From positions 1,364,001-1,428,000 of the forward strand of contig NZ_LT907782.1 of the NCBI RefSeq assembly GCF_900206265.1: a stretch of 64,000 bases of DNA, read 5' to 3'. A program made the translations under genes and the position numbers. A model generated the notes under the pieces. The model did not search any database. It was not told the origin of the DNA and was given only the letters and a program-made list of their open reading frames with translations. Each line of letters opens with the position of its first letter. Position 1 is the first letter of the stretch. The stretch is from Nitrosomonas ureae. Its GTDB lineage: Bacteria > Pseudomonadota > Gammaproteobacteria > Burkholderiales > Nitrosomonadaceae. This document shows, piece by piece, positions 26,451-37,864 of the stretch.

Positions 26451-27923
26451 ATGAGCCGCGAAATTTTACTGTTAGTTGATGCATTAGCGCGTGAAAAATC
26501 AGTTGAAAAAGAAATTGTTTTCACAGCATTGGAGCTTGCATTATCATCCGCCACCAAGAAACGGTTTCAAGAGGATATTGAGACGCGCATTTCTATTGAT
26601 AGAGAAACAGGAGATCATCAATCTTTCCGTCGTTGGTTGGTTGTAAACGACGATTCCGTGGAAGATTCAGCACGCCAAGTTGCTTTAAGTGATGCAATAA
26701 AAATTGATGCTAATATCCAAGCGGGCGATCATCTTGAAAAACCGCTCGAACCTATAGAATTCGGGCGTATCGGAGCACAAGCAGCGAAGCAAGTAATTTT
26801 CCAGAAAATACGTGAAGCAGAACGTGAACAAACTTTGAATGATTTTCTTGAGCGAGAAGATTATTTAATTAACGGCACGATTAAGCGCATGGAGCGCGGC
26901 AATGCCATTATTGAATCTGGGAAAATCGAAGCGGAATTGCAACGCGACCAGATGATACCCAAAGAAAACTTGCGCGTCGGTGATCGTGTGCGTGCCTATT
27001 TATACAAAGTTGATCGGGCAGCCAGGGGACCACAACTGAAACTTTCACGCATCTCCCCTGAATTTCTAATGAAACTATTTGAATTAGAAGTCCCTGAGAT
27101 TGAAGAAGGTTTGTTGGAAATTAAAGCAGCTGCTCGTGATCCAGGGTCACGCGCCAAGATCGCCGTTAAATCGAACGATCAACGCATTGACCCGATTGGA
27201 ACCTGTGTAGGTATGCGCGGATCCCGTGTGCAAGCAGTGATCAGCGAATTGGCGGGCGAGCGGGTTGATATCGTTTTGTGGTCCGACGACCCTGCCACTT
27301 TTATTATTAATGCACTGGCACCTGCAGAAATCAGCAGCATCATGGTTGACGAAGAAAAACACAGCATGGATATTGTAGTCGATGATGATAATCTCGCACA
27401 GGCCATTGGCCGAGGCGGGCAAAATGTACGTTTAGCTTCCGAGTTGACAGGCTGGGAACTTAATATCATGACCATCGAAGAATCTAAAACCAAGCATGAA
27501 CAGGAAACATCACAAATCTGTCAACTTTTCATGCAAAAATTGGATGTTGATGAAGAAATTGCAGAAATACTGATGCAGGAAGGCTTTGTTTCGCTTGAAG
27601 AAGTGGCCTATATCCCATTAAATGAAATGCTGGAAATCGAATCATTGGACGAAGAAACAGTCAATGAGATAAGAAATCGGGCACGCAATGTATTATTGAC
27701 AGATGCTATTGCTAATGAAGAAAAAGTCGAGCATGTTGCTGAAGATTTGCTTTCAATCGAAGGAATGGATATCAATATTATTCGAGAATTAGCAGCAAAG
27801 GGTATCATTACCCAGTCTGATTTGGCTGATTTAGCTGCTGATGACTTGGTTGAGATGACCGGTATTGATATTGAACTTGCAAATCAACTGATTATTAAAG
27901 CGCGTGCACCCTGGTTTACTTAA
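26451..27923 (+). CDS. nusA: Transcription elongation/termination factor NusA
   Basis: 490 residues. Order: NTD binding RNA polymerase (1-125, with [21 protein letters not shown]), S1 domain (around 130-200), two KH domains (around 225-345; [22 protein letters not shown] and [16 protein letters not shown] are the GxxG loops), and two C-terminal acidic/HhH repeats ([45 protein letters not shown]). The end is the form common in beta- and gamma-proteobacteria. It controls pausing, termination and antitermination, and often its own operon. A weak GGCT..AGCC hairpin with T-rich tail follows at 27931. Confidence 0.97.
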   Translation: MSREILLLVDALAREKSVEKEIVFTALELALSSATKKRFQEDIETRISIDRETGDHQSFRRWLVVNDDSVEDSARQVALSDAIKIDANIQAGDHLEKPLEPIEFGRIGAQAAKQVIFQKIREAEREQTLNDFLEREDYLINGTIKRMERGNAIIESGKIEAELQRDQMIPKENLRVGDRVRAYLYKVDRAARGPQLKLSRISPEFLMKLFELEVPEIEEGLLEIKAAARDPGSRAKIAVKSNDQRIDPIGTCVGMRGSRVQAVISELAGERVDIVLWSDDPATFIINALAPAEISSIMVDEEKHSMDIVVDDDNLAQAIGRGGQNVRLASELTGWELNIMTIEESKTKHEQETSQICQLFMQKLDVDEEIAEILMQEGFVSLEEVAYIPLNEMLEIESLDEETVNEIRNRARNVLLTDAIANEEKVEHVAEDLLSIEGMDINIIRELAAKGIITQSDLADLAADDLVEMTGIDIELANQLIIKARAPWFT

Positions 27924-28011
27924 TTTTAATAACTGGCTGATAATAAATTAGCCGATTTTGTTTATTTTATAGTGAAACCTATCTGTAGTTTTGATTGTTG
28001 AAAGGTTATAA

Positions 28012-30666
28012 ATGGCTCAAATGAGTGTGGAACAATTTGCGAATGAACTGGGTTTGCTGCCGGCAGTACTGCTGGAGCAGCTTAAAGCTGCCGGCGTAAA
28101 AAAGATGCTGGCGGAAGACAGTTTAACTGAGCAAGATAAAGCTCTATTACTTGATTATCTGAGGAAAACCCACGGCACGACTGAAACCAAAAGCAAAGTT
28201 ACTCTAACACGCCGACAAACCTCTGAGATTCGGAAATCTGACAGCACCGGTCGCGCACGGACCATTCAAGTAGAGGTCAGAAAAAGACGCGTCCTGACAA
28301 AACCAATGATGACTGGAGATGCTGATGCTATACCAGCTACAGTGAGTAAATCGGCGGAAGTTACAAAACAAGCTGCGATAGGATCAATCATTGATGAAGA
28401 CCAATTGGCTTTGCGTAATGAAGAAGCAAGAAAACAAGCTGAGCTGATTGCACGCCAAACTGAAGAAATAAGACAAAAAAGAGCGCGCAAAAGCACGGAG
28501 GCGACTGATCATGCACAAAAGAAAGCCACCAAGGCGGAAATAATTACTGAAACTAACCCGACAACAATCGATTCGCAGCCTTCAGAGACTACTCAACCCA
28601 TCACAGATGCACACCCAATCACCGTCAAGAATAATGAAACTGAACAACCAGGCAATATAGACTCACAATCCAGTCCGACTGGCGGGACATTACATAAACC
28701 TCCAGTAAAAGCTGAAGAAAAAACGGATAAGAAAAAGAAACAAACCAAACAACAAGTCATCTGGAAAGATGAGAATACCAAAAAACGGGGTGTTAAAACC
28801 CATGGCGATCTTACCAGCGGACAAGGCTGGAGAACCCGCAGAGATAAGCATAGTAAGCCTGTTCATGCGGAAGAACAGAATATTCATGGATTCTCCGCTC
28901 CAACAGAACCGATTGTGCGCGACATTATGGTGCCGGAAACCATTTCGGTAGGCGCGCTTGCGCAGAAAATGTCGGTTAAAGCTGCTGATGTTATTAAAGT
29001 ATTGATGAAAATGGGTAGTATGGTGACGATCAATCAGATGCTAGATCAAGATACTGCTATGATCGTTGTGGAAGAAATGGGACATACTGCAAAATATGCC
29101 GAATTGGATAACCCGGAAACTTTCCTGGCCGACCGTGAATCGTCAATTACTGAAGCAGAATTGGTTGCACGCGCACCTGTAGTCACAGTTATGGGTCATG
29201 TTGATCATGGAAAAACTTCGCTGTTGGACTACATTCGTCGCACCCGAGTTGCTGGCGGAGAGGCTGGTGGCATTACCCAACATATCGGTGCTTACCATGT
29301 GGAAACTGATCACGGTATGATCACCTTCTTAGACACACCCGGCCACGAAGCATTTACCGCAATGCGTGCACGTGGCACCAAAATTACCGATATCGTCATT
29401 CTCGTAGTTGCCGCAGATGACGGCGTTATGCCTCAAACTATTGAAGCGATCCATCATGCAAAAGCGGCAAAACTGCCTATCATTGTGGCAATCAATAAAA
29501 TTGATAAGCCTGACGCAAATACTGAAAGGATTAGACAGGAATTGATTGCTCACGAGGTCTTACCTGAAGAGTGGGGGGGTGATACCATGTTCGTTGAGGT
29601 CTCAGCTAAAACAGGTCAGGGTATTGATACCTTACTGGAAACTATATTACTGCAAGCTGAAGTATTGGAACTCAAAGCACCGGTCAATACCCCTGCCAAA
29701 GGTGTCGTGATTGAATCACGTCTGGATAAAGGTCGTGGCCCCGTCGCTACAATTCTGGTGCAGTCAGGAATGCTGAAACGTGGCGATGCGCTGCTGGCTG
29801 GCGCGGTGTTTGGGAAAGTGCGAGCCATGAATGATGAAAATGGGAAAGCAATTAAACAAGCAGGAACATCTATTCCGGTTGAGATTCAGGGTTTATCCGA
29901 AGTTCCTGAAGCAGGCGAGACAGTTCTTGCATTGGATGATGAACGAAAGGCACGAGAAATTGCATTATTCCGCCAAGGTAAATATCGGGATGTAAAGCTT
30001 GCCAAACAACAGGCCGCAAAACTTGAAAATGTTTTTGATCAGCAAGAAGATGTGAAAATATTATCATTGATCATCAAAGCGGATGTCCAGGGATCCTGCG
30101 GCGCATTGGCATATGCTTTACAGAAACTTGCAACTGACGAAGTTAAAGTCAATATTATCCACAGCGCAGTGGGGGCGATTATTGAATCAGATGTGAATCT
30201 GTCGTTAGCTTCAAAAGCTGTGATTATTGGCTTTAATGTTCGCGCAGATGCAGGTGCGCGCAAATTAATAGCTTCCAACGGTGTCGATGTGCGTTATTAC
30301 AATATCATTTATGAAGCCGTTGAAGAAATAAAAGCTGCACTCTCAGGATTAATGTCACCTGAACGCAAAGAAAGTATTTTAGGGTTGGTAGATATTCGTG
30401 AAATCTATCGCATACCTAAAGTAGGCGCAGTAGCCGGATGCTACGTATTGGATGGCATCGTCAAGAGGAATTCGTTAGTCAGAGTATTACGGGATGGCTT
30501 AGTAATTCACAGCTGCGAACTCGATTCACTGAAGCGCTTTAAAGATGATGTTAAAGAAGTTAGAGAAGGCTTTGAATGTGGTTTATCACTCAAGAATTTT
30601 AATGATATTCAAGTAGGCGACCAATTGGAAGTCTATGAAATTGTCGAAACTGCACGCTTCTTATAG
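28012..30666 (+). CDS. infB: Translation initiation factor IF-2
   Basis: 884 residues. N-terminal IF2_N domain (1-55), a long charged variable linker (60-300) rich in Lys, Glu and Gln, then a second IF2_N domain (around 310-365), the GTPase (GHVDHGKTS near 395, [15 protein letters not shown]) and two OB/C domains ending in the initiator tRNA-binding domain (EFKDDV-like, [10 protein letters not shown]). The GTPase delivers initiator fMet-tRNA to the 30S subunit. GAAAGG precedes the ATG. It is 88 bases behind nusA. Confidence 0.98.
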   Translation: MAQMSVEQFANELGLLPAVLLEQLKAAGVKKMLAEDSLTEQDKALLLDYLRKTHGTTETKSKVTLTRRQTSEIRKSDSTGRARTIQVEVRKRRVLTKPMMTGDADAIPATVSKSAEVTKQAAIGSIIDEDQLALRNEEARKQAELIARQTEEIRQKRARKSTEATDHAQKKATKAEIITETNPTTIDSQPSETTQPITDAHPITVKNNETEQPGNIDSQSSPTGGTLHKPPVKAEEKTDKKKKQTKQQVIWKDENTKKRGVKTHGDLTSGQGWRTRRDKHSKPVHAEEQNIHGFSAPTEPIVRDIMVPETISVGALAQKMSVKAADVIKVLMKMGSMVTINQMLDQDTAMIVVEEMGHTAKYAELDNPETFLADRESSITEAELVARAPVVTVMGHVDHGKTSLLDYIRRTRVAGGEAGGITQHIGAYHVETDHGMITFLDTPGHEAFTAMRARGTKITDIVILVVAADDGVMPQTIEAIHHAKAAKLPIIVAINKIDKPDANTERIRQELIAHEVLPEEWGGDTMFVEVSAKTGQGIDTLLETILLQAEVLELKAPVNTPAKGVVIESRLDKGRGPVATILVQSGMLKRGDALLAGAVFGKVRAMNDENGKAIKQAGTSIPVEIQGLSEVPEAGETVLALDDERKAREIALFRQGKYRDVKLAKQQAAKLENVFDQQEDVKILSLIIKADVQGSCGALAYALQKLATDEVKVNIIHSAVGAIIESDVNLSLASKAVIIGFNVRADAGARKLIASNGVDVRYYNIIYEAVEEIKAALSGLMSPERKESILGLVDIREIYRIPKVGAVAGCYVLDGIVKRNSLVRVLRDGLVIHSCELDSLKRFKDDVKEVREGFECGLSLKNFNDIQVGDQLEVYEIVETARFL

Positions 30667-30697
30667 CAAGTGCTCATACGACATATATAGAGCACAC

Positions 30698-31081
30698 ATG
30701 CCCAAAGATTTTTCCCGTAGTTTACGTATTGCTGATCAGATACAACGCGAATTAGCGGACTTAATACAAAATGAAATCAAAGATCCGCGAATCAAACAAC
30801 TTACCATCACCGCTGTCGAGGTAACGCGTGACTATAGTCACGCCAAGATTTTTTACACTACGCTTACGCATCAGGATGAAAATTTTCTGATAGAGAAAGG
30901 CTTGGAGCACGCTAAAGGTTTTTTACGCTCAAATTTATCTCACCGCATGAAACTGCGCCTTGTACCCCAACTCCATTTTATTTATGATGAATCAGTTGAA
31001 CGTGGTTTTCGTTTGTCAAAATTAATCGATGAAGCCATTGCCCAAGATCAGGCAATCCATCAAACAGATTCAGATAAATAA
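30698..31081 (+). CDS. rbfA: Ribosome-binding factor A
   Basis: 127 residues with the KH-like RbfA fold: SLRIADQIQRELADLIQNEIKDPR, ITAVEVTRDYSHAKIFYT and RLVPQLHFIYDESVERG are the family motifs. It binds the 30S subunit during 16S 5'-end maturation and cold adaptation. The ATG at 30698, 31 bases after infB, was preferred over in-frame starts overlapping infB because residues before it (a mixed stretch) do not match the family. A clear ribosome binding site is lacking, hinting at coupling to infB. Confidence 0.95.
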   Translation: MPKDFSRSLRIADQIQRELADLIQNEIKDPRIKQLTITAVEVTRDYSHAKIFYTTLTHQDENFLIEKGLEHAKGFLRSNLSHRMKLRLVPQLHFIYDESVERGFRLSKLIDEAIAQDQAIHQTDSDK

Positions 31082-31122
31082 TTAATTTCAGTTGACTGCA
31101 CATTAGTATTTCACCGAATAAT

Positions 31123-32082
31123 TTGATTAAGTCCAGGAAACATAATATCAGTGGTGTTTTATTATTGGATAAGCCTTATGGAGTTTCTTCCAATAAGGCA
31201 TTACAGACTGCAAAACAGTTGTTTCTTGCCGCCAAATGTGGACATACCGGTACGCTGGATCCAATGGCCACCGGATTACTGCCGATTTGTTTTGGTGAAG
31301 CTACAAAATTCTCATCAGTACTGTTAGGTGCCAATAAAACCTATGAAGCGACATTGAAGCTCGGTTTTATGAGCACTACCGGTGATGCGGAAGGCATAAT
31401 CAGCCCGGTTGCAGCAACTGTTCAAAACCCTACACTCACAGCGTGTCAGCAAACACTGCCGCAATTTATCGGAAAAATAAAACAAATGCCGCCCATGTTC
31501 AGCGCACTCAAACATCACGGCAAACCACTTTATTGTTATGCCAGAAATGGTGAAACCATTGAACGTCAAGCACGCGAAATAACCATCCATGGAATTCAAA
31601 TTCGATCACTCCACTGCGATGAATTGCAATTAAGCATTCAATGCGGTACCGGCACTTACGTCCGGGTACTCGCTGAAGACATTGGCAAAGCACTGGGATG
31701 CGGTGGAGCCTACTTGACTGGCTTACGACGCACTGCAATTGATCGTTTTAATTTATTACAAGCCTATACTTTATCCGCACTTGAAAATATGAGTGCATCT
31801 GAACGCGACAATTCTTTATTACCAATAGATTATTTGCTGCAAGATTACCCTTCAGTTACTCTAGATCGTTTGAGCGCATTACATATTCAACAGGGACGCA
31901 ATATTTTATGCCCATCAGCCATGCATGGCGTTATCAAGAACGGAAGGCAAGTGCGATTGTATACCGAGCAGGATCAGTTCTTAGGGCTGGGTGAGATCAC
32001 AATAGAGCAAACTATTGCAGTAAAACGATTGCTTTCAGATTCCTATTTACTAAAATGCACCGCACAAAATCTCTCCAGTTAA
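31123..32082 (+). CDS. truB: tRNA pseudouridine-55 synthase TruB
   Basis: 319 residues. SGVLLLDKPYGVSSNKALQ at the start and GHTGTLDPMATGLLPICFGEATKFS near residue 40-65 with the catalytic Asp identify TruB, which makes pseudouridine 55 in the T-loop of tRNAs. A C-terminal PUA-like domain follows (around 250-319). The start at 31123 is TTG, 41 bases after rbfA, with no strong ribosome binding site, so translation may be coupled or the start may be elsewhere nearby. It is the last gene of the operon, convergent with rimO. Confidence 0.95.
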   Translation: MIKSRKHNISGVLLLDKPYGVSSNKALQTAKQLFLAAKCGHTGTLDPMATGLLPICFGEATKFSSVLLGANKTYEATLKLGFMSTTGDAEGIISPVAATVQNPTLTACQQTLPQFIGKIKQMPPMFSALKHHGKPLYCYARNGETIERQAREITIHGIQIRSLHCDELQLSIQCGTGTYVRVLAEDIGKALGCGGAYLTGLRRTAIDRFNLLQAYTLSALENMSASERDNSLLPIDYLLQDYPSVTLDRLSALHIQQGRNILCPSAMHGVIKNGRQVRLYTEQDQFLGLGEITIEQTIAVKRLLSDSYLLKCTAQNLSS

Positions 32083-32188
32083 TGTCTCCCCTCCAGACCG
32101 ATCATTGCACCAGGAATCTTGCGCATCAATGCAACCATAATCTTTTCATTAACTCATGAGATTCGTATTGTTTCAACCGAGCATCAAG

Positions 32189-33568
32189 TTAACGCATTTC
32201 TGAATTCAGAGAGCCACCTTGTTGTGAAGGATCGCGATTTAGCATGACGGCAAATAAATCATGCGCATCCGATCCAGTAATTTGCACGTCGATCAACTCA
32301 CCTGGTTGTAGATGTTCAGCATTTTCCACATAAACCAATCCATCAATCTCCGGCGCATCCGCACTACTGCGTGCAATCACTTGACTCCCAGTTAATTCGT
32401 CAATCATAACCGTCATTGTATGACCCACTTTCGCAGCCAATCGTTGGCGGCTGATTTCTTCCTGCTGCTGCATGAAACGCGCTCGACGCTCTTGTTTGAT
32501 TGCTTCGGGAATGTGGTCAGACAACTGATTGGCAGTAGCACCCTCAACGGGAGAGTACGTAAAGCAGCCTACCCGATCTAATTGCGCTTCCTGTAAAAAG
32601 GCAAGAAGATCTTCAAATTCCGCCTCAGTCTCGCCCGGGAAACCAACAATAAAAGTACTTCGTAATGTAATATCAGGGCAAATATTCCGCCATTGTTGAA
32701 TTCGAGCCAAATTATTCTCGGCGCTTGCGGGTCGTTTCATCATTTTGAGAATGCGCGGATTTGCGTGCTGAAATGGCACGTCCAAGTAGGGTAATATCTT
32801 GCCTTCAGCCATAAGCGGAATAATTGCATCCACATGCGGATAGGGATAAACATAATGTAACCTCACCCACACTCCCAACGACCCTAAAGCATGCGCAAGT
32901 TCAGTCAGGCGGGTTTTTACCGGCCTTCCCTGCCAAAAACCGGTACGGTATTTCACATCAACACCGTACGCGCTGGTATCCTGTGAAATAATCAACAGCT
33001 CTTTAACTCCGGCATTCACCAAATGTTCGGCTTCCTGCATCACTTGGTGAATCGGACGGCTTACCAAACCGCCACGCATTGATGGAATAATACAAAAAGT
33101 ACACCGATGATTACAGCCTTCAGAAATTTTCACATACGCATAATGTTTCGGTGTTAACCGTATTCCTTGCGGCGGTATCAGGCTAGTATAGGGATCATGA
33201 GGTTGTGGCAAATGCGTATGAATCGCGGACATGACTTCTGGCAGTGCATGCGGCCCGGTAACCGCCAGCACTTGTGGATGAGCTTTTTTGACGACGTCCC
33301 CATCTTCCTTGGCACCGAGACAACCTGTCACGATCACCTTGCCATTTTCTGCCAAAGCTTCACCAATAGCATCCAGTGACTCTTCAACAGCGCTATCAAT
33401 AAACCCGCAGGTATTGACCACAACCAAGTCCGCATCTTGGTATGAAGCCGATATTTCATAACCTTCGGCCCGCAACTGGGTCAATATTTGTTCTGAATCA
33501 ACCAAGGCCTTGGGACACCCCAAAGAGACAAAACCAACTTTTTGTGCAAACTGCTTACCTGCTGACAT
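32189..33568 (-). CDS. rimO: Ribosomal protein S12 methylthiotransferase RimO
   Basis: 459 residues. The N-terminal domain carries three Fe-S Cys in [20 protein letters not shown] and VTGCLGAKE; the radical-SAM motif is [17 protein letters not shown] (Cx3Cx2C) near residue 150-165; a TRAM domain ends the protein. SLGCPKxxVDSE distinguishes RimO from MiaB. It adds a methylthio group to Asp89 of S12 using SAM and two 4Fe-4S clusters. It is convergent with truB and stands alone. Confidence 0.96.
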   Translation of the reverse strand: MSAGKQFAQKVGFVSLGCPKALVDSEQILTQLRAEGYEISASYQDADLVVVNTCGFIDSAVEESLDAIGEALAENGKVIVTGCLGAKEDGDVVKKAHPQVLAVTGPHALPEVMSAIHTHLPQPHDPYTSLIPPQGIRLTPKHYAYVKISEGCNHRCTFCIIPSMRGGLVSRPIHQVMQEAEHLVNAGVKELLIISQDTSAYGVDVKYRTGFWQGRPVKTRLTELAHALGSLGVWVRLHYVYPYPHVDAIIPLMAEGKILPYLDVPFQHANPRILKMMKRPASAENNLARIQQWRNICPDITLRSTFIVGFPGETEAEFEDLLAFLQEAQLDRVGCFTYSPVEGATANQLSDHIPEAIKQERRARFMQQQEEISRQRLAAKVGHTMTVMIDELTGSQVIARSSADAPEIDGLVYVENAEHLQPGELIDVQITGSDAHDLFAVMLNRDPSQQGGSLNSEMR

Positions 33569-33723
33569 AAAATAATTATATGGAGATAGTTAGGGTAAAA
33601 ACTCTGGATTGTATCTGGGTACCGATTCAAACAATTCGTTTCTCTCAATCCGTGACAAAACAATCAGAAATCCTGCCAATTCGGTAACCCGATAGACAGT
33701 AATTAGTCTCAACTTGCGACTGA

Positions 33724-33948
33724 TTACGCGGATCCAGTAAATCGGGCTGCGTCAATAATTGACCAGAGATGAAAAATTCCGCCGATAACTGCAGGAACAA
33801 TCAACACCGCAAAAAAGTAGCCTGTGCCACAAATAGCAAAAAACAAAAAAGCCGGCAGCAAACGCCCCTGCACCAGCTGCCCTAATCCCGGTATAAAAAA
33901 ACTGCATATTGCAGCGATGACATTTCCACCCGATCCTTGTCCTGACAT
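33724..33948 (-). CDS. Small TM2-like membrane protein
   Basis: 74 residues with a Gly/Ser start, then ICSFFIPGLGQLVQGRLLPAFLFF (conserved PGLGQ turn) and a second span VLIVPAVIGGIFHLWSIIDAA ending in the D-A turn. It belongs to the large family of small PGLGQ/TM2 proteins with unknown role. It lies 41 bases after the kinase-like gene in the same direction. Confidence 0.85.
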   Translation of the reverse strand: MSGQGSGGNVIAAICSFFIPGLGQLVQGRLLPAFLFFAICGTGYFFAVLIVPAVIGGIFHLWSIIDAARFTGSA

Positions 33949-33989
33949 TATTCACCCTCTTTATTTATTTCAACAAATCAATTTATAGG

Positions 33990-34661
33990 TTACCCGTCGA
34001 TGGCATCCCTCTTTTTATTTTCTTTAGCGGGTTGCTCATAATCGATACCTACCAGATCGCCCGCCAGCTTTTTTTCACGTATCTCATTCAAATTTGCTAA
34101 CTTATTCAACCGCATTGTTGTTTCCTGAGTCATTTGATCAAGCTCTTTCATTGATTCCGGTGACAACGAGTTATTTCTATCAATTTCCAGCTTAAAAAAA
34201 TGTAAATTGTTCATAAAATTACCAGTAATATCCTGCACTGTTCTCATGGTTGCCCGGAGCACTTTTAATTTTTCTTGCTGAATTTCAGTTTCCCTGATCG
34301 ACTGTAAGTTTTTTAATCGTTCTTGGTGCAACTGATTAATGCTATCGCGCTGTAATAAAGTCAAAATAGTTGTAACCCAAATAGCCAGGACGCTCAAGAA
34401 GCGATTGATATAAGTTTTATACATTTCAACATCACTGGGCGGAGATCCTAGATATCCGATCCAAACTAAAACAGTACATAATATTGCAACGGCTATGGTG
34501 TAGCGTTTTCCCGGTGATTTTAATGAAATTAATACGATAATAATATAGGGTACACCACTGGCGATACCTAACGATGTATTGAAATCAATCAATAAAATCA
34601 ATAGCGCACCCAAGCCACACCATAAACTGACACGAACATTTACTGCAGTCGATTTATTCAC
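33990..34661 (-). CDS. Membrane sensor-like protein with a DHp-like helix pair but no kinase domain
   Basis: 223 residues. Three or four membrane spans (about residues 12-100) are followed by a coiled coil (QRDSINQLHQERLKNLQSIRETEIQQEKLKVL) and a helical hairpin where a histidine kinase would dimerise (VQDITGNFMNNLHFFKLEID ... MTQETTMRLNKLANL). The usual H-box His-Glu/Asp is not present at the expected place and no ATPase domain follows. It could be a scaffold, a phosphate acceptor or an accessory of cbbR next door. Otherwise unrecognised. Confidence 0.7.
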   Translation of the reverse strand: MNKSTAVNVRVSLWCGLGALLILLIDFNTSLGIASGVPYIIIVLISLKSPGKRYTIAVAILCTVLVWIGYLGSPPSDVEMYKTYINRFLSVLAIWVTTILTLLQRDSINQLHQERLKNLQSIRETEIQQEKLKVLRATMRTVQDITGNFMNNLHFFKLEIDRNNSLSPESMKELDQMTQETTMRLNKLANLNEIREKKLAGDLVGIDYEQPAKENKKRDAIDG

Positions 34662-34776
34662 TTAGACAGAATTTTATCAAGCTAAGGTTGATCATTCATT
34701 AAGAATCATACTTAATTAAAAGTCAGTCGATTAACAAGCGCAAGAATGCGCGATATTTTTATATTCGTCAAAAATA

Positions 34777-35694
34777 TTATGATTGTTTTGATACCAACAT
34801 CAGCTTTTCTGCTTCTTTCAGTAAAAACTCCCTAAATGCATTTGCAACACTGGATAAACGCTTATTCTTACGGTTGACGACATACCAATAACGAACAATG
34901 GGAAACCCCTGAACATTAAGAATTTTCAACCGATTCGTTTCAAGCTCCAGTTCCACTGTATGCAACGACATGATACCCAATCCCATGCCCGCCTGCACCG
35001 CTTGCTTGATCGCTTCAGTGGTGTCTGTTTCCATACCTTTATTGATAGCGACCTTATGTGCGGCAAAAAAGCGCTCCATGGCACTACGTGTGCCGGAGCC
35101 GGGTTCACGTACGAGAAAAATTTCCCTGGCCAATCGTTTTACCGGAATAAATCGCTCTTTACACAATGGATGATCCGACGGTGCCACGACCACCAATGGA
35201 TTCTCCATAAAAGATTCACTATCAATATCCAGATTCTCTGGAGGTTGCCCCATAATCGCAAGATCAATTAAATTATCCGCAAGTTGCTTTAACACTGCTT
35301 CACGATTGGAAACATTTAAACTCACGGTCACCCCCCGGTAACGCTGGCAAAACTTCGCTAACAAATGGGGTGCAAAGTAATTCGCCGTAGTCACTACTGA
35401 AATATTCAGCTTACCACGCTCCATCCCTTTTAATTCATCTAAAGCCACTTCCATATCGGCTAGCTGTTGAGCAATAGAGCGACTGTATTGATACAGCTCG
35501 CGTCCCGCTTCGGTCAGATAAATTCGTTTTCCCAATTGCTCCAATAACGGTAAACCAATATTGTCTTCCAATTGCTTGATTTGCATTGAGACCGCGGGCT
35601 GAGTCAAGTGAAGCTCATCGGCTGCACGCGAATAGCTCAAATGCCGGGCAACCGACTCAAACACTTTCAATTGGCGTAGGGTTAAATGCAGCAT
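34777..35694 (-). CDS. cbbR: LysR-type regulator of the Calvin cycle operon CbbR
   Basis: 305 residues. LTLRQLKVFESVARHLSYSRAADELHLTQPAVSMQIKQLEDNIGLPLLEQLGK is the winged helix at the N-terminus, then the effector-binding domain with GxGTRSAMERFF and a SLHTVELE stretch. Divergent transcription from cbbL with inverted repeats in between is the classical CbbR arrangement. It activates cbb genes in response to Calvin cycle intermediates or NADPH. The ATG at 35694 lies 207 bases from the cbbL start. Confidence 0.95.
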   Translation of the reverse strand: MLHLTLRQLKVFESVARHLSYSRAADELHLTQPAVSMQIKQLEDNIGLPLLEQLGKRIYLTEAGRELYQYSRSIAQQLADMEVALDELKGMERGKLNISVVTTANYFAPHLLAKFCQRYRGVTVSLNVSNREAVLKQLADNLIDLAIMGQPPENLDIDSESFMENPLVVVAPSDHPLCKERFIPVKRLAREIFLVREPGSGTRSAMERFFAAHKVAINKGMETDTTEAIKQAVQAGMGLGIMSLHTVELELETNRLKILNVQGFPIVRYWYVVNRKNKRLSSVANAFREFLLKEAEKLMLVSKQS

Positions 35695-35725
35695 TTAAGC
35701 GATTCAGAAAAATTAAAGCATATAT

Positions 35726-35792
35726 ATAAGTATAACCTTATTATACATATCAATATTACTTATTTGTTCTTATGTATAAAGAGCGCTATAGT
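35726..35792 (+). promoter_or_regulatory. CbbR operator region and cbbL promoter
   Basis: Two inverted repeats with the LysR T-N11-A type symmetry are visible: ATAAG/CTTAT (35726-35741) and TTATACATA/TATGTATAA (35741-35749 and 35771-35779). The second flanks a TTGTTC at 35764-35769 and, 17 bases on, TATAGT at 35787-35792, a good -35/-10 pair for the plus strand. Confidence 0.75.
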
Positions 35793-35901
35793 GCAATCCA
35801 TAGGTTTAAGTAGTCATGTTTGTTGTTTGTAACGCAATCCCCTCTCATTTCTGTCGGGACGGTTGGCTGGAACTGAGTGGAATTTAACTGGAGAAGAAAC
35901 T

Positions 35902-37323
35902 ATGGCAGTAAAAATATATAACGCTGGTGTAAAAGAGTATAGACAAACTTACTGGACTCCTGATTACACCCCATTGGATACTGATATTCTGGCCTGTTTT
36001 AAAATCACACCACAACCCGGCGTGCCTCGCGAGGAAGTAGCGGCTGCCGTAGCTGCGGAATCTTCCACAGGCACATGGACCACGGTATGGACCGATCTGC
36101 TGACCGATTTGGACTACTATAAGGGCCGTGCGTATAAGATTGAGGATGTACCTGGGGATGACACTTGTTTTTACGCTTTTGTAGCTTACCCGATTGATCT
36201 TTTTGAAGAAGGTTCCGTCGTTAACGTGTTGACCTCCCTGGTAGGTAACGTGTTTGGCTTTAAAGCGTTGCGCGCACTACGCCTGGAAGATGTCCGTTTC
36301 CCGATTGCTTATGTCAAAACCTGCGGCGGACCTCCTGCCGGTATTCAGGTAGAACGCGATCGTTTTAACAAATATGGCCGCGCACTGTTGGGTTGTACCA
36401 TTAAGCCCAAACTAGGCCTATCCGCCAAAAACTATGGCCGTGCCGTATACGAATGTCTGCGCGGCGGACTGGATCTGACCAAGGACGACGAAAACATTAA
36501 CAGTCAACCTTTCATGCGCTGGCGCGATCGTTTCCAATTCGTGGTGGAAGCTTGCCAAAAAGCCGAGCGTGAAACCGGAGAACGTAAAGGTCACTATCTT
36601 AACGTAACAGCACCAACCCCGGAAGAAATGTACAAACGTGCAGAATTCGCCAAAGAATTGGGTGCACCGATCATTATGCATGACTATTTGACAGGTGGTT
36701 TAACCGCCAATACAGGTTTGGCAAACTGGTGTCGCAATAACGGAATGCTACTGCACATCCATCGTGCCATGCACGCCGTACTCGATCGCAATCCCCACCA
36801 TGGTATTCATTTCCGCGTTTTAACCAAAGTGCTACGTTTGTCGGGCGGCGATCATCTGCATTCCGGTACCGTGGTTGGTAAACTGGAAGGTGACCGTGCA
36901 GCAACCCTCGGCTGGATCGATACCATGCGCGATAAATTCATCAAAGAAGACCGCAACCGTGGTCTGTTCTTCGATCAAGATTGGGGCTCTATGCCAGGTG
37001 TATTCCCGGTTGCTTCCGGTGGTATTCACGTTTGGCATATGCCGGCACTGGTCGCGATCTTTGGTGACGATGCCTGCTTGCAGTTTGGCGGTGGTACCTT
37101 GGGTCATCCATGGGGTAACGCTGCGGGCGCTGCCGCTAACCGCGTCGCACTCGAGGCCTGCGTGGAAGCGCGTAACCAAGGCGTTGAAATCGAGAAAGAA
37201 GGCAAAGCTATTCTGACCAAAGCAGCCAAAAGCAGTCCTGAACTGAAAATCGCCATGGAAACATGGAAAGAGATCAAGTTCGAGTTTGATACGGTTGATA
37301 AACTGGACATAGCTCACAAGTAA
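35902..37323 (+). CDS. cbbL: RuBisCO large subunit (form I)
   Basis: 473 residues. It has the form IA-like N-terminus ([18 protein letters not shown]), the activator Lys in [17 protein letters not shown] (Lys194 here), the catalytic Lys in [11 protein letters not shown] and loop 6 in [18 protein letters not shown]. The Leu in GGLDLTK replaces the Phe usual in form IA. It fixes CO2 onto ribulose bisphosphate in the cytoplasm with cbbS. The ATG at 35902, behind GGAGAAGAAACT, was chosen; the ORF is open 39 bases further upstream. It is followed by cbbS after 77 bases. Confidence 0.98.
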   Translation: MAVKIYNAGVKEYRQTYWTPDYTPLDTDILACFKITPQPGVPREEVAAAVAAESSTGTWTTVWTDLLTDLDYYKGRAYKIEDVPGDDTCFYAFVAYPIDLFEEGSVVNVLTSLVGNVFGFKALRALRLEDVRFPIAYVKTCGGPPAGIQVERDRFNKYGRALLGCTIKPKLGLSAKNYGRAVYECLRGGLDLTKDDENINSQPFMRWRDRFQFVVEACQKAERETGERKGHYLNVTAPTPEEMYKRAEFAKELGAPIIMHDYLTGGLTANTGLANWCRNNGMLLHIHRAMHAVLDRNPHHGIHFRVLTKVLRLSGGDHLHSGTVVGKLEGDRAATLGWIDTMRDKFIKEDRNRGLFFDQDWGSMPGVFPVASGGIHVWHMPALVAIFGDDACLQFGGGTLGHPWGNAAGAAANRVALEACVEARNQGVEIEKEGKAILTKAAKSSPELKIAMETWKEIKFEFDTVDKLDIAHK

Positions 37324-37400
37324 GAATGCAAACTCAAGGAGAAGAGTTAATGGTTAACGTTGCTTTCCTCCTTCATCTTTCAAAAATTGAGGAATAAATA

Positions 37401-37757
37401 ATGAGCGAAGTAATCGATTACAAATCACGTGTCAGTGATCCGGCAAGCCGTAAATTTGAAACATTTTCCTATCTGCCTGCAATGGCTGACAAAGATATCA
37501 AAAAGCAAGTGCAGTATTTAATCAGTAAAGGTTGGAACCCAGCCATCGAACATACGGAGCCTGAGTATGTCATGGATTCCTATTGGTATATGTGGAAGCT
37601 ACCCATGTTTGGTGAAACTGATGTAGAAAAAGTACTTGCAGAAGCCGCCGCTTGTCATAAAGCGAATCCGAACAATCATGTCCGTTTGATTGGTTACAAC
37701 AATTTTACCCAATCGCAAGGTACCGCCATGGTGATATACCGCGGCAAGACTGTTTAA
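37401..37757 (+). CDS. cbbS: RuBisCO small subunit
   Basis: 118 residues: [37 protein letters not shown] at the start and [36 protein letters not shown] later match the small subunit that caps the L8 core. A GAGGAA ribosome binding site precedes the ATG. A terminator-like hairpin lies between it and cbbQ. Confidence 0.97.
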   Translation: MSEVIDYKSRVSDPASRKFETFSYLPAMADKDIKKQVQYLISKGWNPAIEHTEPEYVMDSYWYMWKLPMFGETDVEKVLAEAAACHKANPNNHVRLIGYNNFTQSQGTAMVIYRGKTV

Positions 37758-37781
37758 AACACAGCGGGTTTCGTACCCTGG

Positions 37782-37818
37782 AACCCCCTTTGCCTGTAAT
37801 AGGATCGGGGGTTTTTTT
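37782..37818 (+). terminator. Terminator/attenuator between cbbS and cbbQ
   Basis: AACCCCC at 37782-37788 pairs with the GGGGGTT at 37807-37813, followed by a run of T. It probably makes cbbLS transcripts far more abundant than cbbQO read-through products. Confidence 0.85.
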
Positions 37819-37864
37819 TGATCAAAATAAAGTACTTATCAGATCGCTATAACAGGAGTTCATC

